Shown here in pieces: positions 16,602 to 26,129 of a stretch of 51,183 nt of DNA. Positions within the stretch are counted from its first letter, which is position 1. Every line of letters starts with the position of its first letter. The notes under the pieces were generated by a model, which was not told the origin of the DNA, made no database searches, and saw only the letters and a program-made list of their open reading frames with translations. Source of the DNA: Bacillota bacterium (lineage in GTDB: Bacteria; Bacillota; UBA4882; UBA8346); assembly GCA_029553165.1 (NCBI GenBank), contig JAKPCT010000114.1:1-51183 (forward strand), written 5' to 3'. The position numbers were made by a program, and so were the translations under genes.

Positions 16602-17915
16602 CAACTTCCCTTCCAGGGTAAAGGTTTTAGCTCCAGTGACCCGCACCACTCCAAGGTCACCAATAGCAACTTGTCCGGCCGGTTCAAAATGGACCAGCTT
16701 ATTTTGTGAGGTCCGTCCGGACCAGATCGCCGCATCTTTCTCACTGGACCCTTCAATCAAGACCTCCTGCAGCGTCCCAACCAGATTTTGATTTTTCCCG
16801 AGTGAAATCTTGTTTTGGATTTCAATTAACTTCATCAAACGCTCTTTCTTCACTTCCTCCGGTGTCGGGTCCTCCATCTTGGCAGCAGGAGTACCCACCC
16901 GGGGAGAATAAATAAAGGTAAAGGCCCCGTCAAATCTTACCTGTTGGACCAGATCCAAAGTGTCATTAAAATCAGCATCGGTTTCCCCAGGGAATCCTAC
17001 GATAATATCGGTGGTCAAAGCAATATCCGTTACTCGTTGCTGGATCTTTTGCGCCAGCTCCAAATACTGTTCTTTGGTATACTGCCGGTTCATCAACTTT
17101 AAGATCCTGCTGCTACCGGCTTGAAACGGAAGGTGCAGGTGGCGGCAGATCTTCGGTTCCGCAGCAATAACCTCGATCAATTCATCGGAGAGGTCTTTAG
17201 GATGTGAAGTTTGAAAGCGAATCCGGGCAATATCCGTCTTGGCAAGCTCACGCAATAAGCGAGCAAAGTTCCAGCCATCACCAATATCTTTCCCGTAAGA
17301 ATTGACGTTTTGACCCAAAAGCGTAACTTCTTTTACACCATTAGCAGCTAAATCCCGAACTGTCTCCAGGATCACCTCGGGTTTACGGCTCCGTTCCCGG
17401 CCCCTGACATACGGAACAATACAATAAGTGCAGAAATTATTGCAACCATACATAATTGTAACCCAAGCCCGGAAAGTCTCATCCCGTTTAATCGGAAGCC
17501 CCTCATGAATCTCGCCTTCACTGTCCCATACTTCGATCACCCGGGAAGATGTTTCCCGGACTTTCTGTAACAACTCCGGCAATTGATGCAAGTTATGGGT
17601 TCCAAAAACCAGATCAACATGAGGATAGCTCTCCCGAATCTTTTCGACAACATTAGCCTCTTGCGCCATACACCCGCAAAGACCGATGATCAGATCCGGC
17701 TTCTTCTCTTTTAACTCTTTTAGATTCCCGATATGGCCGAAGGTCCGGTTTTCGGCATTTTCACGGACACAGCAAGTATTCAATAATACTAAATCAGCAG
17801 CTTCAATTGTAGCTGCTGACTCATATCCTATGGATTCCAATATTCCAGCAATTACTTCTGAATCATTAACATTCATTTGACAACCAAAGGTTGTGATAAA
17901 ATATTTTTGTCGCAT
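16593..17915 (-). CDS. miaB: tRNA-2-methylthio-N6-dimethylallyladenosine synthase
   Basis: A radical SAM enzyme that adds a methylthio group to i6A37 in tRNA. The N-terminal MTTase domain carries the three cluster cysteines (FGCQMN, NTCCVRENAE, GLCGCMAQ), the radical SAM core has YGCNNFCTYCIVPYVRGRERSR with the CxxxCxxC ligands, and the last ~65 residues form a TRAM RNA-binding domain. At 440 aa it is full length. SD-like GGGAG lies upstream of the ATG. It follows ftsY by 75 bases and may be the last gene of that transcript; no terminator separates it from the convergent gene. Confidence 0.95.
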   Translation of the reverse strand: MRQKYFITTFGCQMNVNDSEVIAGILESIGYESAATIEAADLVLLNTCCVRENAENRTFGHIGNLKELKEKKPDLIIGLCGCMAQEANVVEKIRESYPHVDLVFGTHNLHQLPELLQKVRETSSRVIEVWDSEGEIHEGLPIKRDETFRAWVTIMYGCNNFCTYCIVPYVRGRERSRKPEVILETVRDLAANGVKEVTLLGQNVNSYGKDIGDGWNFARLLRELAKTDIARIRFQTSHPKDLSDELIEVIAAEPKICRHLHLPFQAGSSRILKLMNRQYTKEQYLELAQKIQQRVTDIALTTDIIVGFPGETDADFNDTLDLVQQVRFDGAFTFIYSPRVGTPAAKMEDPTPEEVKKERLMKLIEIQNKISLGKNQNLVGTLQEVLIEGSSEKDAAIWSGRTSQNKLVHFEPAGQVAIGDLGVVRVTGAKTFTLEGKLLG

Positions 17916-17990
17916 CGTACCTAACTCCCAAATGATTTTGATAGCTTATAGCAACTAAACTGAAACAGTTTCGTTGACTTCATTCACGTC

Positions 17991-18905
17991 TCACTCAAAC
18001 AATGCTTTCGTAAACAGCTCCGCATCAAATTCCTGAAGATCTTCCGCCTTTTCACCAACCCCGATCAATCCAATCGGAATCCGTAACTGATTGGCGATTG
18101 ATATAATGATTCCGCCTTTGGCAGTCCCATCCAATTTCGTGATAATCAGTTGATCAATCCCCAACGCCTCGTGGAATACTTTGGTCTGATTGACCGCATT
18201 TTGCCCTGTAGTTGCATCAACTACCATAATCGTCTCTAAGGTATATTGATCAAGATTGTTATTGACAATCCGCTTGACCTTCTTCAGTTCCTCCATCAGG
18301 TTAACTTTAGTATGTAACCGACCGGCAGTATCGATAATTATGATATCGGATTTCCGCGCTTTACCGGCTGCCATACCGTCAAAGACAACCGCCGCCGGGT
18401 CAGCACCTTCCTGGTGGTGGATTACCGGAACATTAATCCGCTCTCCCCACATAACTAACTGCTCAGTCGCTGCTGCCCGGAAAGTATCCCCGGCAACCAA
18501 TAAGACCTGGCGTTTGGCATCTTTAAATTTGGCAGCCAGTTTGGCAATGGTAGTGGTCTTACCAACACCATTGACACCAATAATTAAATAAACTTTATTT
18601 TTGGTTTCAAAGTTGAACGGTTTGGAGCCTACTTCTTTGAAGATTGCCGTTATTTCACCGACTAAGACCTCCTTCAACTTAAACGGTTCGGTAATATTCT
18701 GCTCTTTTACCGCTTTTTTTAGTCGATCGATCAAGTAGGTAGTGGTCTCAACCCCTACATCCGCCATAATTAGCGAGTCTTCTAACTCCGTATAAAATTC
18801 ATCATCAATCTTTTTTAAACTGAAGATCCCTTCTAAATTCTCAACCAGATTAGCTTTGGTCTTGGCTAATCCTTCTTTCAATTTGGCAAAAAAATTCAGT
18901 CCCAT
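17991..18905 (-). CDS. ftsY: signal recognition particle receptor FtsY
   Basis: GTPase docking the SRP-ribosome complex at the membrane. The 304 aa contain only the N and G domains: N-domain start FFAKLKEGLAKTKANLVENL, P-loop GVNGVGKTTTIAKLA, GDTFRAAATEQL, IIDTAGRLHTK, TKLDGTAKGG and GVGEKAEDLQEF. The acidic A domain of enterobacterial FtsY is absent, as usual in Firmicutes. AAAGGAG precedes the ATG. It lies 76 bases after smc, the common Firmicutes order rnc-smc-ftsY. Confidence 0.95.
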   Translation of the reverse strand: MGLNFFAKLKEGLAKTKANLVENLEGIFSLKKIDDEFYTELEDSLIMADVGVETTTYLIDRLKKAVKEQNITEPFKLKEVLVGEITAIFKEVGSKPFNFETKNKVYLIIGVNGVGKTTTIAKLAAKFKDAKRQVLLVAGDTFRAAATEQLVMWGERINVPVIHHQEGADPAAVVFDGMAAGKARKSDIIIIDTAGRLHTKVNLMEELKKVKRIVNNNLDQYTLETIMVVDATTGQNAVNQTKVFHEALGIDQLIITKLDGTAKGGIIISIANQLRIPIGLIGVGEKAEDLQEFDAELFTKALFE

Positions 18906-18981
18906 AATGCGCTCCTTTGAATATTTAATTTAAATTCAATTATTTTAATCACAATTAACCTTTACTTTGATAGTACCAAAA

Positions 18982-21900
18982 TTACCCGGCTTTCTCACTC
19001 AAATCCAAAGAGATCAGTTTCGATACTCCCATCTCCTCCATTGTCACTCCATAAAGCGCGTTCGCCACTTCCATGGTACCACGGCGATGGGTTACGACAA
19101 TAAACTGCAGTTTCTCGCTGAAGATTTCCAGCAAATGGCTGAATCTTCGCACATTCGCCTCATCCAGGGTTGCATCAATCTCATCCAGGATGCAAAATGG
19201 AGCAGGTTTAATGGTCAAAATCGAAAACAACAGCGCGATTGCTGTCATCGCCCGTTCACCACCTGACAACAATGATAAGCTTTGGAGTTTCTTCCCGGGT
19301 GGCTGGGCAATGATCTCAATCCCCGAAGTCAACGGATTTTCAGGTTCAACCAGCAAAAGATCGGCATGTCCTCCCTCAAACAGTCTGGCAAAGATCTTGG
19401 TAAATTCGTCTCTGATTTTAGCAAAGGTTTCATTAAAACGCTCGGTGATAGTGCATTCAATCTCGGCAATCACTTTCTGAAGCGAACTTTTAGCCTTGAT
19501 CAAGTCTTCGGATTGACTGGTTAAAAATTCATATCGCTGCTTTACCTGACGATAGTCATCAATCGCACCGGGATTGACCGGTCCCAATTCCCGAATCTTG
19601 GTCTTCAAATCTTCGATTCTGCCAGTTACTGCTTCCGGCTGAATCCAAGCCGCATCAAGTTGATTCTGCCATTCCAAACCATAATCTTCTATTAGGCGAT
19701 TTTGGAGATTTGCAATTTCATTAGTTTTTTGATTCAGTTTCAACTCCAGGCGATGCAACTGATTTTGATAATCATTATTTTTCCGCCGAATACTGCGTTG
19801 ATTTCCTTCAAGTTCTCTAATGTGCGCCAAAATCTCTTCTTTTTCGGTCTTTTTCAGATTGATCGCGTCCTGTTGACTTACTAAGTTAACCTTCTCAACT
19901 TCGATCGCTTTGGTTAAATCAATGATTGTCTGTTTGATCGTCTCGGTCTCCGTTATTAAAGCTTGTTGTTTCTCACCTAGCTCCTGTTGCAGGCCATCAC
20001 TCTCAACCAACTGTTTCTCCAGTTTAATTTGGAGTGCTTGCTTTCCATTCAACTCCTGGATCCCCGCACTCAATCTTGACTTAATCTCACTAAGCTTTTG
20101 GAGTTGCAGATCTTTGAGTTGTTTTTTGGAACTAAGGGATTCAATAGTTTCTGCAATTTTGGTCTCAATCTGCTTCAGAAGAATTTCGGCAGCAGTGATC
20201 TGTTGTTCTAATTCTTCCTTACCTGTTTCAAACCGGCTGCTTTCCTGCTGAATCTCATTGATTTGATCAGTTAGTAATTCATACTCCTGTTGGTTGCGTT
20301 TAATATTCTGCAATAATGTTTCGATCTCCCTTTGAATCGAAAGCTGTTTCAAATTAAGCTCATTTTCGACCTTTTTATAGGACTCAAGCTTTGCTAATGT
20401 TGCTTGAATCTCTTCCTTGTTGGCGCTGATTGCTTGAATCCCCTTCGCTAAAAACGCTTCGGCATCGTGTTTTTCTTTTTTGAGGTCCTCAATTTCACGT
20501 TTCCGGCTCAATAATCCCATCCGTTGCCGCTCATTACTTCCTCCGGTGATTGAACCGCCCGGATTAACCAAGTCCCCTTCCGGTGTTACAATTCGGAAAC
20601 TACGGTCTAATTTGGTGCTGATCTGCACCGCAGTTTTTAAGTCAGGTGCAACAATCACCTGGCTTAAAAGATAATTGATGACATTCCGGTATTGGGGCGC
20701 AAACTCCAATAGATCAATCGCTGTATGCGATGACGACTGGCGCAGCAACTCCTGATATTTTAAGAACTTTGATTCAGATGACTGAACTCGATTTAAGGGT
20801 AAGAATGTCACTCTGCCCTTCGAGTGTTTCTTCAAATAAGCAATTGCTTCCTGAGCGGCCTGGTCATCGTCAATTACAACGTTCTGGATACTCGAACCCA
20901 AAGCGGTTTCGATCGCCAATTCCATTCCTGGCTTTACTTTAATTAAGTCAGCAACAATTCCATGGATTTTAGAGTGAAAACGCTCATTGGCAGTATCAGC
21001 CAGTAATGATTTCACTCCCTGGAAATATCCCTGATAATTATGTTCCAGTTCTTCAAGTAAGCTAATCTTACTCTCTACTCCACGAATTAACTGGTGCCAC
21101 TCTAAATTTTTCGCCTCAAGTTCGCTTTGGGCCGCTTCTAATTCGACCAATTTATTGCTCAATGTTGTCTGTAATTTATGATTTTCAGACAACTCATTTG
21201 CCCCGTCCTGCAATAATTCTGATTTCGCACCAATAATACCTTGCCATTCATCAATCTGGCGCTTTAAATTGGTCTGTTTGATTTGATGTTCGGTAACCTG
21301 TTTAACGATGAAATTCTTCTGTAAAACGGCACTGTTTAATTTATTCTTTAAAGCAGCAGTATTATTTAAAACTTCAATCAATTCATTCTTCAAACTTTGC
21401 TCTTCTGCTTCAAGCGACTTTAAGTCAGCGTTAATTTGAGCTAAGATTCCATTTTCCTGATCTTCCAGTGAACGGTCAGCCTCTAAAGTAACTTCAATTT
21501 TGGCAATTTCAGCGGATAGCTCTGTCTGCTCCTGGAGCAGCGCCGTTTTCCGTTCCTGATTAATGTTAAGGCTATGACGGTACTCATTATCCTGTCGTTC
21601 AATATCATCCAACCTGGTATGTAAAAAATTGATCTGCTCCGTCAATTTACTGATCTGATTTTGAATGCGGAAAAAATCTTCATTCATCTGGTTTAACAGA
21701 TTATCCAAATTCAAAACCTGTAAACGTTCTTCCTCGATCTTGGCTTCAATTAGACTCTCTTGGCCTTCAAGCCCCTGGAGCTCATCAGTCAACTTTACTT
21801 GGGCCGCCTGCAACTCATCCAGCTCCAATTGTAATTTCTGAATCAAGCTCCCATAATAATTAATCTCGAGTTGTGATAATTCCGTCTTAAACTCTAAATA

Positions 21901-22542
21901 AGTCTCTGCCAATTGGGCTTGGGTTTCTAACGGGCCCAACTGTGACTGCAATTCTAAAATAATATCTTTAACCCTTGTTAAATTATGATCGGTATCGTCC
22001 AACTTCTTTTCCGCCACTTGTTTACGGGCTTTATATTTGATTATTCCGGCTGCTTCTTCAAAGATCATCCGTCGTTCTTCCGCTTTTACCGAAAGAATAC
22101 TGTCGATCTTCCCTTGCCCGATTACCGAGTAGGCATCTTTTCCTAACCCGGTATCAAAAAACAGTTCATGAATATCTTTGAGTCTGACCGGAGATTTATT
22201 AATTAAGTATTCGCTTTCACCGGAACGAAAAAGTTTCCGGGTGATCGATATTTCATTGAATTCCAGCGGGATCGAATGGTCAGAATTATCCAATACAATT
22301 GTTACTTCAGCTAAGCCCAGCGGTTTACGGTACTGGGTCCCGGCAAAGATAACGTCATCCATCTTCGAACCACGCAAAGTTTTAATACTTTGCTCACCAA
22401 GGACCCAACGTAAGGCATCAGAAATATTGCTTTTACCACTGCCATTGGGACCGACAACCGCAGTAACACCCGGTAAAAAGTCGAGCTTGATTTTATCGGC
22501 AAATGACTTAAAACCTATTATTTCCAGGCGTTTTAAATACAA
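18982..22542 (-). CDS. smc: chromosome segregation protein SMC
   Basis: ATPase of the bacterial condensin that organises and separates chromosomes. It has the full plan: Walker A (VVGPNGSGKSNISDAL) near the N-terminus, ~300-residue coiled coil, a hinge around residues 510-670 (GVKSLLADT, GRVTFLPLNR, GSITGGS), a second coiled coil, and the C-terminal signature LSLLSGGERAMTAIALLF with Walker B FCILDEIDATLDEANV. The start is TTG at 22542 (MYLKRLEIIGFKSFADK), seven bases after AGGGGG; the open frame begins two codons earlier at a TTG that abuts that site. 1186 aa, normal length. Confidence 0.96.
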   Translation of the reverse strand: MYLKRLEIIGFKSFADKIKLDFLPGVTAVVGPNGSGKSNISDALRWVLGEQSIKTLRGSKMDDVIFAGTQYRKPLGLAEVTIVLDNSDHSIPLEFNEISITRKLFRSGESEYLINKSPVRLKDIHELFFDTGLGKDAYSVIGQGKIDSILSVKAEERRMIFEEAAGIIKYKARKQVAEKKLDDTDHNLTRVKDIILELQSQLGPLETQAQLAETYLEFKTELSQLEINYYGSLIQKLQLELDELQAAQVKLTDELQGLEGQESLIEAKIEEERLQVLNLDNLLNQMNEDFFRIQNQISKLTEQINFLHTRLDDIERQDNEYRHSLNINQERKTALLQEQTELSAEIAKIEVTLEADRSLEDQENGILAQINADLKSLEAEEQSLKNELIEVLNNTAALKNKLNSAVLQKNFIVKQVTEHQIKQTNLKRQIDEWQGIIGAKSELLQDGANELSENHKLQTTLSNKLVELEAAQSELEAKNLEWHQLIRGVESKISLLEELEHNYQGYFQGVKSLLADTANERFHSKIHGIVADLIKVKPGMELAIETALGSSIQNVVIDDDQAAQEAIAYLKKHSKGRVTFLPLNRVQSSESKFLKYQELLRQSSSHTAIDLLEFAPQYRNVINYLLSQVIVAPDLKTAVQISTKLDRSFRIVTPEGDLVNPGGSITGGSNERQRMGLLSRKREIEDLKKEKHDAEAFLAKGIQAISANKEEIQATLAKLESYKKVENELNLKQLSIQREIETLLQNIKRNQQEYELLTDQINEIQQESSRFETGKEELEQQITAAEILLKQIETKIAETIESLSSKKQLKDLQLQKLSEIKSRLSAGIQELNGKQALQIKLEKQLVESDGLQQELGEKQQALITETETIKQTIIDLTKAIEVEKVNLVSQQDAINLKKTEKEEILAHIRELEGNQRSIRRKNNDYQNQLHRLELKLNQKTNEIANLQNRLIEDYGLEWQNQLDAAWIQPEAVTGRIEDLKTKIRELGPVNPGAIDDYRQVKQRYEFLTSQSEDLIKAKSSLQKVIAEIECTITERFNETFAKIRDEFTKIFARLFEGGHADLLLVEPENPLTSGIEIIAQPPGKKLQSLSLLSGGERAMTAIALLFSILTIKPAPFCILDEIDATLDEANVRRFSHLLEIFSEKLQFIVVTHRRGTMEVANALYGVTMEEMGVSKLISLDLSEKAG

Positions 22543-22567
22543 TTCCAATCCCCCTTTTATCCAACTT

Positions 22568-22576
22568 ATTTTACCA
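22568..22576 (-). promoter_or_regulatory. extended -10 promoter candidate for smc
   Basis: On the minus strand TGG-TAAAAT follows the terminator of the sigma gene and lies 26 bases before the smc start. A T-run takes the -35 place. It would restart transcription into smc-ftsY-miaB. Confidence 0.35.
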
Positions 22577-22586
22577 CAATATGGGC

Positions 22587-22624
22587 AAAAAAAAAATACC
22601 TGCTAACGGAGGCGTTAACAAGTA
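22587..22624 (-). terminator. strong intrinsic terminator after the sigH-like gene
   Basis: A 12-bp stem (22624-22613 with 22608-22597 on the minus strand, two wobble pairs) closes on a CCTC loop and is followed by ten T (22596-22587). Confidence 0.85.
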
Positions 22625-22660
22625 CCTTTTATTTAAAATGGAGGTCTTTATTGTTATCGG

Positions 22661-23338
22661 CTAAACTACTTTTAAGTTTATAGCGATATCCTTTCTTTTT
22701 TTAGTTTTCATTGGAATTTTAGGGCTTAACAACGAACCATACTCAATAACTACTTTCTTCAGTTTCAGACGTGCCCGGGTCCGGGCATTGTCAATTGTCT
22801 TAATTGGTTGATTTAAGATCTTATTAATCTCGCTTAAATTAAATCCGTTCAGCAATAATTGAATTACTTGATATTCCAACGGCGATAAATAGGCCATTAA
22901 AACCATATTGAGCCGTTCAACAATCCAATCATTCTCGACCATTGTAAATGGCTCATTCGAGTAATCAGCCATCATATTTAATAAAGTCCGGTTACTCTCT
23001 TCATAGACGGTTTGATTCAAAGAGACGGAACCTGACACCAGCAATGATTTCTTAGTATAGCTTTGTTTAATCTTATTATAAATTCTTCGCAAAATACAAA
23101 GATAAGCAAACGTGCTGAACTTGATTCGATAATCGTCCGGACGATACTGTTCGATTGCTTTTAACAGACCAACTGCTCCTTCTTGAAGATAATCCTCGTA
23201 ATCATCATTAAGAATATTTTGATTGTTAACAATGTGCCTGATCATTGGCAGGTATTTCTTCACCAGTTTTTCCATCGCCAGTTCATCTTGGTTTTGACGT
23301 ATTTGCATTAATAATTCCAAATCTAATTGCTGATTCAA
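22661..23338 (-). CDS. SigH-like sigma-70 family factor
   Basis: A 225-aa sigma factor. Region 2 is clear (DYEDYLQEGAVGLLKAIEQY, FSTFAYLCILRRI), as is region 4 (LSPLEYQVIQLLL, LSEINKILNQPIKTIDNA). The linker SLNQTVYEESNRTLLNMM closely follows that of Bacillus SigH (Spo0H), as does the KTIDNA turn near the end, so it belongs to the SigH group, which controls entry into sporulation and stationary phase. The start is TTG with GGAGGTG seven bases upstream. It lies between spoVS, a SigH target in Bacillus, and smc, not at the usual sigH site near rplK/nusG, so it could be a second, divergent SigH-like factor. The basic tail KTKKRKD is unusual. Confidence 0.78.
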   Translation of the reverse strand: MNQQLDLELLMQIRQNQDELAMEKLVKKYLPMIRHIVNNQNILNDDYEDYLQEGAVGLLKAIEQYRPDDYRIKFSTFAYLCILRRIYNKIKQSYTKKSLLVSGSVSLNQTVYEESNRTLLNMMADYSNEPFTMVENDWIVERLNMVLMAYLSPLEYQVIQLLLNGFNLSEINKILNQPIKTIDNARTRARLKLKKVVIEYGSLLSPKIPMKTKKRKDIAINLKVV

Positions 23339-23420
23339 TCCGGCACCTCCAGCTCATGTTAAAGTATTAAGTATTCAAGACCTTAATTAAATATATGACT
23401 GAGGTTGTCCGGTATATGAA

Positions 23421-23446
23421 TAAAATAAAAAAACCGCTTACGCGGT
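23421..23446 (-). terminator. intrinsic terminator after spoVS
   Basis: ACCGC (23446-23442) pairs with GCGGT (23437-23433) on the minus strand around a GTAA loop, then TTTTTTTATTTT. It begins 3 bases after the spoVS stop. Confidence 0.85.
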
Positions 23447-23449
23447 AAC

Positions 23450-23710
23450 TTAACGAGGCTCAATAATGAATTTAATCGCTGTTCGGGTCTGACCATCAAT
23501 ATTAATTTCGACAAAACCTGGAGTACATACCAGATTTATGCCATTTGGGGCTACATACCCTCGAGTAATAGCTATTGCCTTAACTGCTTGATTTACTGCA
23601 CCAGCCCCTACAGCTTGCACTTCGGTAATTCCTTTTTCTCTTAATACAGCCGCTAAAGCGCCGGCTACCGATTTTGGCACTGAATTTGCAGAAACTTTTA
23701 ATACATCCAT
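23450..23710 (-). CDS. spoVS: stage V sporulation protein S
   Basis: An 86-aa Alba-like protein needed for late sporulation in Bacillus and also present in some non-sporulating thermophiles. The sequence is highly conserved and unmistakable: MDVLKVSANSVPKSVAGALA, EVQAVGAGAVNQAVKA, ARGY-type segment ITRGYVAPNG, CTPGFVEINIDGQ and a FIIEPR end. AGGGGG precedes the ATG. The repeated TATGATATGATATG upstream may hold its promoter but no consensus fits cleanly. It is flanked by terminators on both sides, so it is a single-gene unit. Confidence 0.95.
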   Translation of the reverse strand: MDVLKVSANSVPKSVAGALAAVLREKGITEVQAVGAGAVNQAVKAIAITRGYVAPNGINLVCTPGFVEINIDGQTRTAIKFIIEPR

Positions 23711-23766
23711 TAAAATAGCCCCCTAATCGAAACTTTGCTCATATCATATCATATTCAACAATCCTC

Positions 23767-23802
23767 AAAAAAAAACCTTTTTAGCAAAATTTATTGCGGT
23801 TT
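23767..23802 (-). terminator. intrinsic terminator after rnc
   Basis: On the minus strand AAACC and GCAA pair with TTGC and GGTTT, with a six-base bulge, followed by nine T (23775-23767). The stem overlaps the rnc stop codon. Confidence 0.6.
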
Positions 23803-24523
23803 ATTGCTGAAGATTATTCAATGCAGCTAAAGCAGCTTTATTTTGTGCTTCTTTAATCGATCTTCCTGTTCCTGTTCCGGCCACCTTGTTATTAATCAAA
23901 ACCTCAACCCAGAAAAAACGGTTATGGGGTGGTCCTTCTTCTTTGATTATTCGGTATTCCGGCTTGATTCCTTTAGCCTGAGTTAATTCCTGAAGATTGG
24001 TTTTGGCATTTACTTCATCCAGATGGGCAATTACCTCCGGTAATTCAGCTTTGATCAGCGGTAAGAAAAACTCCTTTGTCTTATCAAAACCAAAATTCAT
24101 AAAATAAGCACCAATCATTGCTTCAAAAACATCCGCAAGGATATTAAGCTTGGTCCTGCCGCTGGAACGTAGTTCACCGTATCCCAGCCGGATATACTGA
24201 TCCAACCCGATATTCGTCGCTAGCCTGGCTAAAACAGGCGCACTAACCATAGTTGATTTAAGTTTGGCAAGTTTACCTTCGTTATAGTTGGGATAATTTT
24301 CAAAGAGAAACTGGCAAACAATAAGCCCTAAGACGCTATCTCCCAGGAATTCAAGGCGTTCATTGCTGTTCACGCCATGCTCATTGGCATATGAAGAATG
24401 AGTAAGAGCGTCAGTAAAATACTCAAGATCAACTGCCACTATTCCCATTTGGGCTAACAATTCTGCTATTGTCCCCTGAAAATCATCGGGTTGTTTTTTC
24501 TTGGTACGGTTTAACTTATCCAT
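23801..24523 (-). CDS. rnc: ribonuclease III
   Basis: Double-strand-specific endoribonuclease for rRNA and mRNA processing. The 240 aa contain the RNase III domain with the signature [16 protein letters not shown] and the second catalytic acidic stretch [12 protein letters not shown], then a dsRNA-binding domain in the last ~70 residues ([32 protein letters not shown]). The ATG lies inside the end of fabF, an 8-base overlap, with only a weak AGAAAG ribosome site, so it is probably translated by coupling to fabF. Confidence 0.95.
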   Translation of the reverse strand: MDKLNRTKKKQPDDFQGTIAELLAQMGIVAVDLEYFTDALTHSSYANEHGVNSNERLEFLGDSVLGLIVCQFLFENYPNYNEGKLAKLKSTMVSAPVLARLATNIGLDQYIRLGYGELRSSGRTKLNILADVFEAMIGAYFMNFGFDKTKEFFLPLIKAELPEVIAHLDEVNAKTNLQELTQAKGIKPEYRIIKEEGPPHNRFFWVEVLINNKVAGTGTGRSIKEAQNKAALAALNNLQQ

Positions 24524-25757
24524 TATACTTTCTAAAAGCTAGACACGCATTGTGTCCTCCAAAACCTAATGAATTGGATAAAACGTATTCAAGTTCAGCT
24601 TTCTGGTAATTATTTGGAACATAATTTAAATCACAATTAGGATCGGGAGTTTGATAATTGATCGTTGGTGGAATCAAACCATCCCTAATTGCCAAAGCAC
24701 AAATAATTGCTTCAATCCCTCCGGCAGCGCCTAACAGATGACCGGTAACCGATTTGGTTGAACTTACCGGAATTGATTTGGCGTATTCTCCAAAGACTGT
24801 TTTAATTGCTAACGTCTCTAAATGATCGTTCGCCGGAGTTGAAGTTCCATGAGCATTAATATATGATACTTGGGCGGGCTTTATACCTGCATCTGCAATC
24901 GCTAACGCCATTGCTTCAGCCGCTCCGGATCCTTCAGGATGCGGAGCAGTCATATGATATGCGTCACCGGTCTCTCCAAATCCAACCAGTTCGGCATAGA
25001 TCTTAGCTCCCCGTTTTAATGCATGTTCAAGTTCTTCCAGGATCAGAATACCTGAACCTTCACCCATAACAAATCCATCACGATTTAAGTCAAAAGGACG
25101 GCTTGCTCCTTTAGGATTATCATTATTGGTCGACAATGCTCCCGCCGAAGTAAACCCGGCATATGACAGCGGAGAAATCGCCGCTTCTGCTCCGCCGGTA
25201 ATCATCGCCTTCGCATAACCGTTTTGAATTAACCGAAATGAATTTCCAATCGAATGGGAAGCTGAGGCGCACGCAGTTACTACCGTATGATTTGGCCCCT
25301 TAGCACCGGTGATAATTGAAATATATCCTGAACCCATATCTGGAATTAACATTGGGATAAAAAACGGACTGACCCTGCCAGGCCCTTTCTCCAGACATAT
25401 TTTGGTCTGTTCTTCAAAAGTTCTGATACCGCCAATTCCTGATCCAATAACTACACCAACATCTTTGGCATTTTGCTGATCAATTACCAAACCACTGTCT
25501 TCCAAGGCTAATTTTGATGCAGCCACCGCAAAATGGACAAAACGATCAGTACGTCTGATCTCTTTTTTGTCCATAAACTGACCAGGATCAAAATCTTTAA
25601 CCTCGGCCCCAATTTTTACATCAAATTTAGAAGTATCAAATGAAGTTATATAGTCGACACCTGATTTTCCGTTAATGATCGAATCCCAAAATTGCTCTTT
25701 AGTTTGTCCGACAGCTGTGATAACCCCTAAACCAGTAATGACCACACGATGTTTCAT
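24516..25757 (-). CDS. fabF: beta-ketoacyl-ACP synthase II
   Basis: Elongating condensing enzyme of fatty acid synthesis. The catalytic triad is visible: Cys in [14 protein letters not shown], His in [12 protein letters not shown], and His in [15 protein letters not shown]; the C-terminus has [15 protein letters not shown]. 413 aa, full length. GGGGTG precedes the ATG. A terminator upstream separates it from acpP. No fabH lies in the cluster, so initiation by KAS III must be encoded elsewhere. Confidence 0.96.
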   Translation of the reverse strand: MKHRVVITGLGVITAVGQTKEQFWDSIINGKSGVDYITSFDTSKFDVKIGAEVKDFDPGQFMDKKEIRRTDRFVHFAVAASKLALEDSGLVIDQQNAKDVGVVIGSGIGGIRTFEEQTKICLEKGPGRVSPFFIPMLIPDMGSGYISIITGAKGPNHTVVTACASASHSIGNSFRLIQNGYAKAMITGGAEAAISPLSYAGFTSAGALSTNNDNPKGASRPFDLNRDGFVMGEGSGILILEELEHALKRGAKIYAELVGFGETGDAYHMTAPHPEGSGAAEAMALAIADAGIKPAQVSYINAHGTSTPANDHLETLAIKTVFGEYAKSIPVSSTKSVTGHLLGAAGGIEAIICALAIRDGLIPPTINYQTPDPNCDLNYVPNNYQKAELEYVLSNSLGFGGHNACLAFRKYNG

Positions 25758-25776
25758 GGTTCACCCCATCAAATAA

Positions 25777-25804
25777 TTATTAAGAAAGCCCCGCTAAACG
25801 GGGC
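25777..25804 (-). terminator. terminator/attenuator between acpP and fabF
   Basis: GCCCCG pairs with CGGGGC (25804-25799 with 25793-25788 on the minus strand) around a five-base loop, then TTTCTTAAT. The U tract is interrupted, so partial read-through into fabF is likely; this would keep ACP mRNA in excess. Confidence 0.65.
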
Positions 25805-25816
25805 CCTCTTGAAATT

Positions 25817-26050
25817 TTATTGAGCATTCTCTTTAATGTAATTTACTGCGTCACCAACAGTGGCGATTTTTTCAGCATCTTCATCAGGAATTTCCAAATC
25901 AAATTCCTCTTCCAATGCCATAACCAATTCAACAATGTCAAGAGAATCAGCACCCAAATCATCAACAAAAGAAGCTTGTTCGGTTACTTCTTCTTCATCT
26001 ACACCTAATTGCTCCACGACAATATCCTTAACTTTACTAAAGATATCCAA
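25817..26050 (-). CDS. acpP: acyl carrier protein
   Basis: Carries growing acyl chains on a 4'-phosphopantetheine arm. The attachment Ser is in [19 protein letters not shown]. The protein is strongly acidic. The open frame reaches a GTG at 26059 that touches the AAGGAGG ribosome site; the TTG at 26050, eight bases after that site, is the workable start and gives 77 aa beginning [11 protein letters not shown], the normal ACP length. A small hairpin sits just upstream of the site and an attenuator follows the gene. Confidence 0.95.
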   Translation of the reverse strand: MDIFSKVKDIVVEQLGVDEEEVTEQASFVDDLGADSLDIVELVMALEEEFDLEIPDEDAEKIATVGDAVNYIKENAQ

Positions 26051-26066
26051 CCACTTCACCTCCTTC

Positions 26067-26081
26067 CCAACTCAAGGTTGG
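26067..26081 (-). promoter_or_regulatory. hairpin immediately before the acpP ribosome site
   Basis: CCAAC (26081-26077 on the minus strand) pairs with GTTGG (26071-26067) around a five-base loop, ending next to AAGGAGG. It may protect the acpP mRNA 5' end or tune initiation. Confidence 0.4.
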
Positions 26082-26129
26082 TATTTTTGATGATGTATGT
26101 AAAGCAAAAATTTTATCCATGCCGTTGGA

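Noticed and set aside
18982..22542. Several antisense open frames of 60-140 codons inside smc and other long genes
   Set aside because: They mirror the coding strand of well-recognised genes, lack ribosome sites and have no family features.
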